A stretch of DNA of 64,000 bases from Paenibacillus sp. 1781tsa1. GTDB taxonomy: Bacteria > Bacillota > Bacilli > Paenibacillales > Paenibacillaceae. Made by a program: the position numbers and the translations under genes. Below, one piece after another: positions 1 to 8,584 of the stretch. The DNA lies in contig NZ_JAMYWY010000001.1 of the NCBI RefSeq assembly GCF_024159265.1, forward strand, positions 1,178,001 to 1,242,000. Reading direction: 5' to 3'. The notes below the pieces were generated by a model. That model was not told the origin of the DNA. It ran no database searches and saw nothing but the letters and a program-made list of their open reading frames with translations. Every line of letters starts with the position of its first letter. The first letter of the stretch is position 1.

Positions 1-669
1 CTTGGTGATGTGAAATTGATGTGGTGCAAAGAATTCCGAGACCCGTTCCCACCTGCGGATTGGTTCTATGACAAAACCAAGTCCGGGGGAGCGATTGTAG
101 AGAAGGATTGTCATCACTTCGATATTTTCAACTGGATGATCCAGGCGAAGCCTGTCCGCGTGTTTGCCTCTGGAGGCCAGCATGTCATGAAACAAGGAGA
201 GCGCAATCGGATTCAGAATTCATACAGTCACTATCCGACAAAAGAAATCTCGGATACCTCCATCGTCGACCATGCCTTTATCACCATTGATTATGATAAC
301 GGCAGCAAGGCCAATCTGGGCCTGTGCATGTATCTGAAACCGCGCAATCTGATGGGAGAAGGGCTTGAGATTGGCCTGATCGGAGAGAACGGCGGTCAGA
401 TGGTGGCTCGGAATGACAAGACGATTGATATCGTTGGTGGGAAAGACTGGACGAAAGATCATCTGGAGATTGATGTGACGTCGGATTCCATTATGGGCGG
501 TCATACGGGCGGACAGACTCAGCGTATTGATTTTCTGAAATGTGTACAGGAAGGCAAGCAGCCTTTTGCGAGTGCACAGGTTGGTCGTAACGCGTTGCTT
601 ATTGCCCTGGCGGCAGAGAAATCCATTTTGGAAGAACGGTATGTCTATTTAGAAGAAATTTCAGGCTGA
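1..669 (+). CDS. Gfo/Idh/MocA family oxidoreductase, C-terminal part (5' truncated by window edge)
   Basis: The reading frame is open from base 1 to the stop at 669, so the gene begins before the window and only about 222 C-terminal residues are seen. The Rossmann NAD(P)-binding half is missing. What remains is the substrate-binding/dimerisation half, including a DCHHFDIFNW stretch typical of this family's active-site histidine region. Enzymes of this family oxidise or reduce sugars, inositols or their derivatives with NAD(P). It sits 11 bp before a sugar ABC permease, so it is probably first-step metabolism for the sugar imported by the next three genes. An internal GTG at 10 is unlikely to be the true start. 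The substrate cannot be told from sequence. Confidence 0.85.
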   Translation, partial: LGDVKLMWCKEFRDPFPPADWFYDKTKSGGAIVEKDCHHFDIFNWMIQAKPVRVFASGGQHVMKQGERNRIQNSYSHYPTKEISDTSIVDHAFITIDYDNGSKANLGLCMYLKPRNLMGEGLEIGLIGENGGQMVARNDKTIDIVGGKDWTKDHLEIDVTSDSIMGGHTGGQTQRIDFLKCVQEGKQPFASAQVGRNALLIALAAEKSILEERYVYLEEISG

Positions 670-680
670 GGGGTGTCATC

Positions 681-1571
681 ATGAACAGGTTGAGAAAATA
701 TGACACGCTGCTGTTCTTTCTCTTCATTTTGCCTTGGATCATTGGATTTATCACCTTTTTTCTGATTCCTTTTGGAACCTCGGTATTCTATGCCTTTACG
801 GATGCCAGACTTCCTGGAGCGACTAACTTTAACTTTGTCGGGATCGATAATTTTACACACATGATGGACGATCCCGTCTTCTTGAAAAGTCTGCTGAACA
901 CGATGTATTTTGTAGTATTTGGTGTTCCGATTGTAACAGCAGGCATGCTTGGTCTGGCGATGCTACTTAATTTTAATGTCAAAGGAATTGCCTTGTTCCG
1001 CACCTTCTTCTATTTGCCGACCCTGGTGCCGATTGTGGCAACGGTCATAATCTGGCGGCTGGTATTCAACTCCGAATTTGGCATCTTGAACGCTGGACTT
1101 GGCGCACTTGGTATAGGCAAAGTGGACTGGATTGGCGGAGAACATACGATTAAGCCGGTCATCATCATGCTTCAGGTCTGGATCTCCGGCAGTGGGGTAC
1201 TGATCTTCCTGGCTGCACTGAAGAATGTACCCAGACATTTGTATGAAGCGGCAGCCATCGATGGTGCCAGCGGGGTTCGCCGATTTTTCCAGATTACGCT
1301 ACCGATGATCAGTCCTTCCATTCTGTTTGTCATCATTATTCAGACCATGTATAACTTTCAGATGTTTACGGAAGCACTCCTGTTATCCAAGGGTGGTCCA
1401 AACTACTCCGCCTATACATTTGTCTACAATATCTACAAGTCGGCCTTTACCGATCTGAAATTCAGCATGGCGATGACACAGTCCATTTTCCTGTTCGCCG
1501 TGATCTCACTTGTCACCCTGATCCTGATGAAATTATCGAACCGCTTTGTGTATTACGAGGGAGAACGATAG
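681..1571 (+). CDS. Carbohydrate ABC transporter permease, MalF/UgpA type
   Basis: A 296-residue membrane protein with about six hydrophobic segments. The cytoplasmic EAA loop (LYEAAAIDGASG, near residue 187) docks on the ATPase in binding-protein-dependent importers. Family knowledge places it as one half of the heterodimeric channel that moves a mono- or oligosaccharide inward. GAGGGGTG lies just before the ATG. It is followed after 12 bp by the partner permease and then by the binding protein. No ATPase gene is present, so the system probably uses a shared MsmX-like ATPase encoded elsewhere (inference). Substrate unknown. Confidence 0.93.
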   Translation: MNRLRKYDTLLFFLFILPWIIGFITFFLIPFGTSVFYAFTDARLPGATNFNFVGIDNFTHMMDDPVFLKSLLNTMYFVVFGVPIVTAGMLGLAMLLNFNVKGIALFRTFFYLPTLVPIVATVIIWRLVFNSEFGILNAGLGALGIGKVDWIGGEHTIKPVIIMLQVWISGSGVLIFLAALKNVPRHLYEAAAIDGASGVRRFFQITLPMISPSILFVIIIQTMYNFQMFTEALLLSKGGPNYSAYTFVYNIYKSAFTDLKFSMAMTQSIFLFAVISLVTLILMKLSNRFVYYEGER

Positions 1572-1583
1572 GAGGAGAGTTAC

Positions 1584-2417
1584 ATGAATAGCCGAAAAAT
1601 AGCGGTAAAAACGTCCCAATATACGTTGCTAATCGCAGCGTTAATGCTATTCGCAGGGCCTCTTGTATGGATGCTCTCGACCATGCTGAAAACCAAAGCG
1701 GAAACGTATAAGGTACCTCCAACCATCCTGCCAGACACATTCAGTCTGGAAGCCTTTGAACGGTTGTTCGCTGTACAGCCGATGATGTGGCAGTGGATTC
1801 AAAACTCATTGTTCATTTCCTTTTTTGTTGCAGCGGGAGCGGTGGTGTCCAGTTCACTTGTCGCTTACGGTTTCTCTCGCTTTGCAAATAGATACCGGAA
1901 TATGTTGTTCCCGGTTGTACTCGTTACGTTGATGATTCCCCCATCCATTATGATGATTCCCTCGTACGTCCTATTTTCCAAGTTAAACTGGATTGACACC
2001 TGGTTGCCGCTCATTGTGCCGGCCTGGCTCGGAGGCGCCTATTATATCTTCCTGTTTCGTCAATTCTTCATGACCATTCCCCAGGAGCTGGATGAAGCTA
2101 CATATCTGGATGGCGGCAATCGCTGGACGGTATATGCACGAGTAATTATGCCGCTGTCCAAACCCATTATTATGACAACCATCATTTTTGCCTTTGTGAA
2201 TTCCTGGCTCGATTTTCTGGGGCCCTTCCTGTATATCAAAAATGCAGAAATGTTCACCCTGAGCGTAGGTTTGCAGCTCCTGATTGGTCAGACGAGCCAG
2301 GATCTGCCGGCACTTGCGGCGGGAGCATTCATCAGTATTGTTCCGATTGGCCTGCTATATCTGTTTGCACAACGTTATATCGTTGAGGGGGTGGTGCTCA
2401 CGGGCACCAAAGGGTAG
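1584..2417 (+). CDS. Carbohydrate ABC transporter permease, MalG/UgpE type
   Basis: A 277-residue inner-membrane permease, partner of the preceding gene. It has an N-terminal membrane segment, about five further hydrophobic helices and the EAA-type loop (LDEATYLDGGNRW, around residue 166). The start is supported by GGAGGAGAG upstream of the ATG. It forms the second half of the translocation channel. Its place between permease 1 and a lipoprotein binding protein gives the common order permease-permease-binding protein. Confidence 0.93.
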   Translation: MNSRKIAVKTSQYTLLIAALMLFAGPLVWMLSTMLKTKAETYKVPPTILPDTFSLEAFERLFAVQPMMWQWIQNSLFISFFVAAGAVVSSSLVAYGFSRFANRYRNMLFPVVLVTLMIPPSIMMIPSYVLFSKLNWIDTWLPLIVPAWLGGAYYIFLFRQFFMTIPQELDEATYLDGGNRWTVYARVIMPLSKPIIMTTIIFAFVNSWLDFLGPFLYIKNAEMFTLSVGLQLLIGQTSQDLPALAAGAFISIVPIGLLYLFAQRYIVEGVVLTGTKG

Positions 2418-2487
2418 AGAGGCTGCCTGCTTTCCGTTTTTCGGGTGAACAGGACTTATTGATATAACTTAAAGGGGAGCTGTGTAT

Positions 2488-3837
2488 ATGAGAGCGAAGA
2501 GCAAACGGTTATTCAATGTGTGGGCACTTGTACTTGCAACAATGGTGATCATCAGTGGATGTGCGAATGGAGGATCGTCGGAAAATGCCAACTCTGGAGA
2601 TTCCGGAAGCAGTGAAGGCTCAGGCGAGCCGGTAACCATCACGTACTCACAATGGGGGACGGCAGAAGAGCTTCATCGTACACAGGAACTGCTGGATCAG
2701 TTCATGAAGGCCAATAGCAATATTGAGGTCAAATTGGAAGGCAAGGATTGGGGCAGTTACTGGGACGGACTGACAGCGAATGCGGCGGGGGGTACACTTC
2801 CGGACGTGTTCAAAACAAGTTATGCATACGTGGAGAAATACGCCGAACTGGGTATTTTCAAGGAATTGGATGGCTTGCTGGCGGAAAATCAGTTTGATCT
2901 GAACAATGTGGACAAAAGTCTGCTGGGTCTCCACCAGTATCAGGGTAAACAAGTATCCTTACCGATCGATGCCAACGTCATCGTATGGTATTACAACAAA
3001 GCGATCTTTGAGAATGAAACCACGAATCCTCATGATGCTCCCGTTCCTTCGCTTGAGCCCACATGGGATGAAATTACCGATATTGCAACCAAGCTGACGC
3101 TGGATAAGAACGGGAAAAGCGCAGACGAAGCGGGTTTTGATGCCGGAAACATCAAGCAGTGGGGCTTGTCCATTTCACCAGGATCAACGATGGATTGGTT
3201 TCTGGAGCCGGAACTGTGGTCCAATGGTGCGAAGCTGGTGAATGATGATGGTTCCCTTGCGCTTGAGACACCTGAAGCGATGGAAGTGCTGAACTATTTT
3301 ATAGATTTGACCAAAAATAAAAAGATCAACACCACACCTGCACAGATTGAAGGTTTAGGTGGACAGGTGAATCTTGCGATTACGACTTCCAAAGTAGCCA
3401 TGAATCCGGGTGGCAGCTGGAATACAACCAACTACCAGGAGGCTGGCGTAGATTATGGTATCTCCTATTTGCCAAAATTCAAAACCAACCAAACCGTTGT
3501 TCAGCCGGCAGGTCTTGCGATCAGTTCCAACACCAAACATGAAGAGGCAGCATACAAGCTGCTTGCCTGGCTTGCGGGTCCGGATGGACAGACTGAACTT
3601 GCAAAGCAAGGATATTCCATTCCGGCTAACAAGGCCGCAGCGGATGCTTATATCGCCACTGTAGGTGAAGATAATAAAATCTTCCTGGATGCGCAGCAGT
3701 ATGGCATTGTATCCCCATTTACAACCAAGAAAACCGATCTGGTCTGGACATACGGCGAGCAATCACTCAAACTTCCGCTTGCCGGAGATGGTGATCTGAA
3801 CGCAGCGCTTAAGGATTTGGCCTCCAAGATGCAATAA
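2488..3837 (+). CDS. Extracellular sugar-binding lipoprotein of the ABC importer
   Basis: An approximately 449-residue solute-binding protein (family 1). The signal peptide ends in a lipobox (IISGC), so the mature protein should be lipid-anchored at Cys, followed by a Ser/Gly/Asn-rich linker. The AAAGGGGAG sequence at 2471-2479 fits the ATG at 2488 (8-nt spacing) better than the in-frame GTG at 2482. It captures the sugar for the two permeases just upstream. The 70-bp gap to the second permease holds no obvious terminator, so co-transcription is likely. Confidence 0.92.
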   Translation: MRAKSKRLFNVWALVLATMVIISGCANGGSSENANSGDSGSSEGSGEPVTITYSQWGTAEELHRTQELLDQFMKANSNIEVKLEGKDWGSYWDGLTANAAGGTLPDVFKTSYAYVEKYAELGIFKELDGLLAENQFDLNNVDKSLLGLHQYQGKQVSLPIDANVIVWYYNKAIFENETTNPHDAPVPSLEPTWDEITDIATKLTLDKNGKSADEAGFDAGNIKQWGLSISPGSTMDWFLEPELWSNGAKLVNDDGSLALETPEAMEVLNYFIDLTKNKKINTTPAQIEGLGGQVNLAITTSKVAMNPGGSWNTTNYQEAGVDYGISYLPKFKTNQTVVQPAGLAISSNTKHEEAAYKLLAWLAGPDGQTELAKQGYSIPANKAAADAYIATVGEDNKIFLDAQQYGIVSPFTTKKTDLVWTYGEQSLKLPLAGDGDLNAALKDLASKMQ

Positions 3838-4142
3838 GCAGATAAAGAGGTGAAAATGCGTCATATGTTTTGTTAAAAAGGGTTAAAATTGCGGCAGTTA
3901 TGGGGGACAGCAAGCTCCCTGACTGCCGTTATTATGTTACAGAGACTGTGTTCTTTGTTGTAGGGGGCGGTTGGCAAGGAAATGAAGGGGGTGTCTTGTT
4001 GGTCGATGCATCGTATCGCATTGACTTCTGGTCAGTAGAAATATAGAATTATATTTGCCGCAAATTTGTGTTTTCAGAGATGAAATTGCCCCAATACGAA
4101 TGGGGTTTAAATACATAGTTAGAGGAAAGGTGGGGACTTCAC
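3838..4142. other. Intergenic region between binding protein and LacI regulator
   Basis: A 305-bp stretch without a gene. It contains a hairpin at 3892-3928 (CGGCAGT pairing with ACTGCCG, with a GGGGGA/TCCCT inner stem) but no long T-run. The rest is AT-rich and presumably carries the promoter of the LacI-type gene. No confident -35/-10 pair or operator could be assigned. Confidence 0.5.
3892..3928 (+). terminator. Hairpin after sugar-importer operon, possible terminator
   Basis: The inverted repeat CGGCAGT...ACTGCCG has further pairing inside and is followed by TTATTATGTTA rather than a clean T-tract. It may end the upstream transporter transcript or only protect its 3' end. Confidence 0.4.
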
Positions 4143-5171
4143 ATGGCAAAATTGAAGGATATTGCAGACCGGGTTGGTGTATCGATCTCTACCGTTTCGC
4201 GCGTGATGAAGAACGATGTCAATCGATCGGTCAGCGATGAAACCCGCAAAAAGATCTGGGACACCGCTGAGGAGCTGGGTTATCGCTCACAGCGTCCGGC
4301 CAAGAAAAAGAAGATTGAACCTAAAACGGCTTATGCAATTGGTTGTGTGGTCGCCATTCCGCAGAACAAATACAACAGTCCTTATTTTTCAGTCATTATG
4401 GAAGGTATTGAGAAGCAGCTTGCTGAAGCGGGCATGCGGCTGGAATTTGTGTATAGCATCGAGAACGATGGAGATACCGTACAATTGCAATCTCTGGTGA
4501 AGGAACATCGGATTGATGGCATGATTGTAGTGGAACGAATTGACCCGGAAGCTTATCGCTGGCTCAAAGCCAATGTACGGACTGTTGTTGGAGTGGACAT
4601 TACGGACCCGGACATTCCAGTCGTTGGTTATGACCGTGAAGAGGCGGCGAGAGAGGCCACGAATCATCTGATTGAGCAAGGACATCGGATCATTGCCTAC
4701 ATTGGCGGTGCGGAGTACAAGAATGATTTTCGTGAGGAAAAACGTTTCCTTGGTTACCAACGTGCGATGAATGGTGCGGGATTAACGATTGATGATCACT
4801 GGGTCATTGATGTGAAATGGGATGTTTCACTGAGTTATGAATTGACCAAGCAGGCATTTACCAATAATGCGAATAGACCTACAGCCATTTTTGCCGCCAG
4901 TGATATGATGGCCATTGCAGCCATGCGCGCTGCAACAGAACAGGGACTCCGCATCCCGGAGGATATCGCCTTTTTCGGGGTGGATAATATTGAAATATCC
5001 GAATTCACCTCTCCGCCATTATCGACCATCCATGTACCCAAGCTGGAGATGGGCATGTTCGCGGTTAAGCAGCTGCTCGATTATCTGGATCATCAATATG
5101 ATGTGGCTGTCAAAATGATCGTTCCGTACCGCTGCATATTCCGCCAATCTTCCAATGGCAAAATGGAATAG
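4143..5171 (+). CDS. LacI family transcriptional regulator
   Basis: A 342-residue repressor-type protein. Residues 1-50 are the LacI helix-turn-helix with hinge (KLKDIADRVGVSISTVSRVM), followed by a periplasmic-binding-protein-like sensor domain to about residue 335. GGAAAGGTGGGG supports the ATG. Such proteins bind palindromic operators and release them when a sugar binds. It directly follows the sugar importer and probably controls it (inference). No matching operator was recognised upstream of the importer because that promoter lies outside the window. Confidence 0.93.
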   Translation: MAKLKDIADRVGVSISTVSRVMKNDVNRSVSDETRKKIWDTAEELGYRSQRPAKKKKIEPKTAYAIGCVVAIPQNKYNSPYFSVIMEGIEKQLAEAGMRLEFVYSIENDGDTVQLQSLVKEHRIDGMIVVERIDPEAYRWLKANVRTVVGVDITDPDIPVVGYDREEAAREATNHLIEQGHRIIAYIGGAEYKNDFREEKRFLGYQRAMNGAGLTIDDHWVIDVKWDVSLSYELTKQAFTNNANRPTAIFAASDMMAIAAMRAATEQGLRIPEDIAFFGVDNIEISEFTSPPLSTIHVPKLEMGMFAVKQLLDYLDHQYDVAVKMIVPYRCIFRQSSNGKME

Positions 5172-5176
5172 CTTTC

Positions 5177-5223
5177 AACCAAAGGGTTCCCTTGTCCAAG
5201 TTGGACGAAGGGGACTTTTGGTT
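5177..5223. terminator. Bidirectional terminator-like hairpin between LacI gene and arr
   Basis: A long imperfect inverted repeat: AACCAAA at the left pairs with TTTGGTT at the right, with CCCTTGTCCAA / TTGGACGAAGGG inside. It lies between two convergent genes and could serve both strands. The flanking T-runs are short. Confidence 0.65.
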
Positions 5224-5230
5224 TAAGAGA

Positions 5231-5647
5231 TTAATCGTAGATCACATTTTTCCCTTCTTCACTTAATTTCTTTAAAGAGGAGAGCATATGATTGATCTCT
5301 TCATCGGAGTGTCTTTCCCATGAAGCTAATTCCGCTACTATTTTTAGAGGTGATTTAGATCGATATGAGCGTGTTGGGTTGCCGGGGAATCGTTGATCCG
5401 TTAAGTTAGGATCATTTTCAAAATCTCCTAATGGTTCAACAATGTAAATTCTTTCTTTGGCATTCGTTTTTGCTAATTCAGCACCCCACTTGGCAGCATT
5501 TAATGTTCCCGTAAAGTAAATATGGTTAGATTTTTTATCTTGGTAGTTGGATAGGTATTGCGGTTCCAATAAATCTCCAATGTTCAGTTCTGCTTTAGTG
5601 CCATGAAAAAAGGGTCCATGATCTAAGAGATTTTTTGGGTCATTCAT
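5231..5647 (-). CDS. arr: NAD+--rifampin ADP-ribosyltransferase (Arr)
   Basis: A 138-residue protein with the full Arr pattern: FFHGTKAELNIGDLL near the N-terminus (His15), NHIYFTGTL (Tyr44), and DPNLTDQRFPGNPTRSYRS in the middle. These carry the His, Tyr and Asp positions known for NAD binding and catalysis in Arr enzymes. The family transfers ADP-ribose from NAD+ to the C23 hydroxyl of rifamycins and inactivates them in the cytoplasm. AAAGAGGTG precedes the ATG. It is a single-gene unit, convergent with the LacI gene, with no mobile element beside it. This suggests a resident environmental resistance gene rather than a recent acquisition. Confidence 0.92.
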   Translation of the reverse strand: MNDPKNLLDHGPFFHGTKAELNIGDLLEPQYLSNYQDKKSNHIYFTGTLNAAKWGAELAKTNAKERIYIVEPLGDFENDPNLTDQRFPGNPTRSYRSKSPLKIVAELASWERHSDEEINHMLSSLKKLSEEGKNVIYD

Positions 5648-5856
5648 ACGGATGCACCTCTTTTTTTAGATTTGTATTTAGCAGTATAGTGTAGGAATCG
5701 CCAAAAAAACAGTCTATAAAAAACATGAAAATAACGTTACAATAGAAGTAGAGAGAATGATATTGAGCGGAAATTACATATATAGGCTGAATTAAAGGGT
5801 ATGGTTTGGCACGGAAAAATGAACTATTTATGTTGTTAGCGATATTTCAAAAAGCA

Positions 5857-5894
5857 AGGAGCAGACTGCACATTGGCAGTCTGCTCCTTTTTTT
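5857..5894. terminator. Strong rho-independent terminator of the AraC gene
   Basis: GGAGCAGACTGC pairs with GCAGTCTGCTCC over a short loop. The plus strand then reads TTTTTTT. On the minus strand it follows the AraC stop codon, with TTGCTTTTTG after the stem, so it should end that transcript and can work in both directions. Confidence 0.85.
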
Positions 5895-6798
5895 ACAGCA
5901 TTCTGGACAACTTCCGGTATTCCCGGGGGGAAATGCCTTCATATTTGCGGAACATGCGGCTGAAATAATGAATGTCCGGGTAACCGCTTTGTACACCGAC
6001 CGCCTCAATGGAATGATCGGTTTCCCGCAGCAACTTACGTGCCTCGCTCAGACGGATGGATTGAATGTATTCATTGGGCGGCATGCCCGCAATCTGTTTG
6101 AACAATTTGGCCATGTGATCCACACTCAGGTTTAATTGTTTGGCGATGCCCGAATTGGTCCACGGATTGGAAGGGGCGCCCTCTATATGTTTCATGACTT
6201 CAAGCAGCTTCTCTCCGTGTACCGAATCATGGCGTGGGGAGCTTCGCCAGGATGAACGCAGCAGATGGGTCAATATCTGAAGCATCAAGGCTTTGCATAC
6301 CAGTTCATATCCCGGTGGGCGCATCGTAAATTCATGTACCAATTGTTCCATAAGCTGCACGGTAGCTGGAGAAGGGGTATAGGTCGGGTTGAAGGATAGC
6401 GGCGTCATGCCTTCTGCGCAAGCTTCCACTGCGAATTTATGATGCAGAACAGTCTCTTCGTTCACAACCATATCGGCCTCGGTCTGAATGGTCAATTCGT
6501 TGAAGAAATCAAAATGAATGCCAATGAAACGTGCTTCCGGGCTGGAAACCACCTCATTCTGATGATAGACACCGGCAGGCAGCAAGATTAGCTGACCTGC
6601 CTTCAGAATATAGTGTTTATTGTTCATATAAGTTGCAGCTTCGCCTTGAGAGACGTACAGAAGTTCAAAATCATACAAACGCCGCTTTGCCAGCTTTCCG
6701 GGAGGAAGGCTCTGGAATTGAGCATAATGCACGTTGGGGGACCATTCCTTGTAAGTGACGGTTCGTTGCAGAGGATATATCGCTTGTTGCAGAGACAT
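5893..6798 (-). CDS. AraC family transcriptional regulator
   Basis: An approximately 301-residue regulator with an N-terminal cupin-like sugar-sensing domain (around residues 30-150) and a C-terminal pair of AraC helix-turn-helix motifs (GIAKQLNLSVDHMAKLFKQ and SIEAVGVQSGYPDIHYFSRMF). The start was set at the ATG at 6798 because AAAGGAG sits 9 bases before it; the frame is open 23 codons further up. It is divergent from the CBM9-like/isomerase/oxidoreductase genes and is their probable activator (inference). Confidence 0.9.
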   Translation of the reverse strand: MSLQQAIYPLQRTVTYKEWSPNVHYAQFQSLPPGKLAKRRLYDFELLYVSQGEAATYMNNKHYILKAGQLILLPAGVYHQNEVVSSPEARFIGIHFDFFNELTIQTEADMVVNEETVLHHKFAVEACAEGMTPLSFNPTYTPSPATVQLMEQLVHEFTMRPPGYELVCKALMLQILTHLLRSSWRSSPRHDSVHGEKLLEVMKHIEGAPSNPWTNSGIAKQLNLSVDHMAKLFKQIAGMPPNEYIQSIRLSEARKLLRETDHSIEAVGVQSGYPDIHYFSRMFRKYEGISPREYRKLSRML

Positions 6799-6985
6799 AA
6801 GTTCCATCTCCTTTTTCAATGAGATTGGGCCAAATAGATCTAATGAAAACTGAACGGAATTGTGCAAATAATCTCTTTATCTCCTAAATAAATAATCACG
6901 TAATTTATTTATAATATATGTATTATCACATGTTCTTACGAGAGAGACAACATCACGGATTAAGCTAAAAAAGGAGAGGATGGAC

Positions 6986-7627
6986 ATGAACTCTCTCCCG
7001 GTGGAACGGAGCACGAGTTATCGCTGCGAACGACTCAGGTCCGTTGCACAGAATGGATTTCTCACGGCTGCGGATTGGGAGCGATGTGTTCCAGTGGAAC
7101 TGGTGGACACGGTAACAGGCAGACCACCTCATCAATCTACAGAAGTTCGTTTTGGCTGGAGTCCCGAATACTTGCATATTCGCTTTGTATGCCAGGATGA
7201 TCACGTCGTATCTGATTTCACGGAAAGGAATCAGCCATTGTATGAGCAGGATGTAGTTGAACTGTTCATTGATGAACAGGGTGATGGCAGGAACTACATG
7301 GAACTTGAGATCAGTCCGCACAACGTGATATTTGATGCACTCATTCATAATAACGACGAAGGTTCAGCATTCCAGGCAGATGTAACCTGGCAGCTGGAGG
7401 GGTTGCAAACGTCTGTAGAGGTGGATCTTCAGGGCCATCGGGTGTATCTGATCCATATTCCTGCCAGTAACTTCCAGCCCCCCCTGACTAAAGGGGTGTG
7501 CTGGAGGGTCAACGTGTACCGTATTGATGAGAATGTGCAGGGAGATCGGGAGTATCAGGCATGGCAGCCCACGGGGGCTGTAAACTTTCATTTGCCTGCC
7601 CGGTTTGGTTATTTTCAATTGGGATAG
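6986..7627 (+). CDS. Carbohydrate-binding family 9-like (DOMON-type) protein
   Basis: An approximately 213-residue protein with a CBM9-like fold pattern: FGWSPEYLHIRFVCQDDH, then DVVELFIDEQGDGRNYMELEISPHNVIFDA. It lacks a signal peptide, so it should be cytoplasmic, unlike classical xylanase-attached CBM9 modules. The ATG at 6986 was chosen because AAGGAGAGG at 6971-6979 abuts the earlier ATG at 6980. It is the first gene of a likely operon with a TIM-barrel isomerase and a Gfo/Idh/MocA enzyme. Its exact role is unknown. Confidence 0.82.
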   Translation: MNSLPVERSTSYRCERLRSVAQNGFLTAADWERCVPVELVDTVTGRPPHQSTEVRFGWSPEYLHIRFVCQDDHVVSDFTERNQPLYEQDVVELFIDEQGDGRNYMELEISPHNVIFDALIHNNDEGSAFQADVTWQLEGLQTSVEVDLQGHRVYLIHIPASNFQPPLTKGVCWRVNVYRIDENVQGDREYQAWQPTGAVNFHLPARFGYFQLG

Positions 7628-7677
7628 CTGTGCATCACTGAAGAACAGGTTTGTATATTTTGAAGGAGGGTATTCGG

Positions 7678-8523
7678 ATGAAAAAAGGGATTAATATATG
7701 GTCGTTTCCAGGAGATGCCTCTATTACGGATTGTATTCAGACGGCGAAGCAAGCTGGCTTTGAGGGGATTGAACTATCGCTTAATGGAGAAGGTGAACTG
7801 AGTCTGTCTGCCACAGATCAGGAGGTTCGTGATATTCAGGGACGTCTGGAGGAAGCTGAACTCGAAATCGCGGGACTTGCAACCGGGTTGTACTGGGATT
7901 ACCCGATGACGAGCGCCCGCCCGGAGATTCGCACGAAAGCACTGGATGTGTGTAAAAAACAGTTGGAGCTTGCCGCGACATTTGGTGTGGATACCATTCT
8001 GGTCATTCCGGGTGCGGTTGGTGTGGATTTCGTTCCAGACAGTGAAGTGACGGATTATGAAGTTGCTTACGAACGGGCGCAAGAAGCCCTTGCGCACCTG
8101 CTGCCGTATGCGAAAAGTGCAGGCGTATCCATTGGCATTGAGAACGTATGGAACAAGTTTTTGGTATCACCGTTAGAACTGCGTGCCTTTATTGATTCTT
8201 TTGGCTCAGAGTATATAGGTTCGTATTTCGATGTGGGCAATGTCGTACAGAACGGTTACCCGGAGCAGTGGGTTCGCATTCTGGGTCATCGGATCAAAAA
8301 GGTGCACTTCAAGGATTACCGTCGTCAAGCGGGAGGGCTTCATGGATTTGTGGATTTGCTGGCTGGAGATGTGAATTATCCGGCGGTGATGCAGGCATTA
8401 CAGGCTATTGGTTACGACAACTACGTGACTGCGGAGATGATTCCGCCTTACGCTCATCATTCGAAGCAGATCATATTCAATACATCCAAAGCGATGGATG
8501 CCATTCTTGGGCGTTCTCAGTAA
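7678..8523 (+). CDS. Sugar phosphate isomerase/epimerase (xylose-isomerase-like TIM barrel)
   Basis: A 281-residue protein of the AP-endonuclease-2/IolE-like TIM-barrel family. Metal-ligand positions are recognisable in IGIENVWNKF, SYFDVGN, KVHFKDYR and VTAEM. AAGGAGGG seven bases before the ATG at 7678 decides the start. Such enzymes interconvert keto/aldo sugars or dehydrate inositol derivatives with a divalent metal. The next gene is a Gfo/Idh/MocA oxidoreductase, so the pair probably performs an oxidation-isomerisation sequence on an imported sugar. Confidence 0.9.
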   Translation: MKKGINIWSFPGDASITDCIQTAKQAGFEGIELSLNGEGELSLSATDQEVRDIQGRLEEAELEIAGLATGLYWDYPMTSARPEIRTKALDVCKKQLELAATFGVDTILVIPGAVGVDFVPDSEVTDYEVAYERAQEALAHLLPYAKSAGVSIGIENVWNKFLVSPLELRAFIDSFGSEYIGSYFDVGNVVQNGYPEQWVRILGHRIKKVHFKDYRRQAGGLHGFVDLLAGDVNYPAVMQALQAIGYDNYVTAEMIPPYAHHSKQIIFNTSKAMDAILGRSQ

Positions 8524-8584
8524 TAAATTCGGATAACAACGTTTATTGGAGTGTTCATTCTATTTTGATATGGGAGGTAGAAAT

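Noticed and set aside
5806..6135. 109-codon plus-strand frame at the end of the AraC gene
   Set aside because: It runs antisense through the AraC helix-turn-helix codons and through a terminator.
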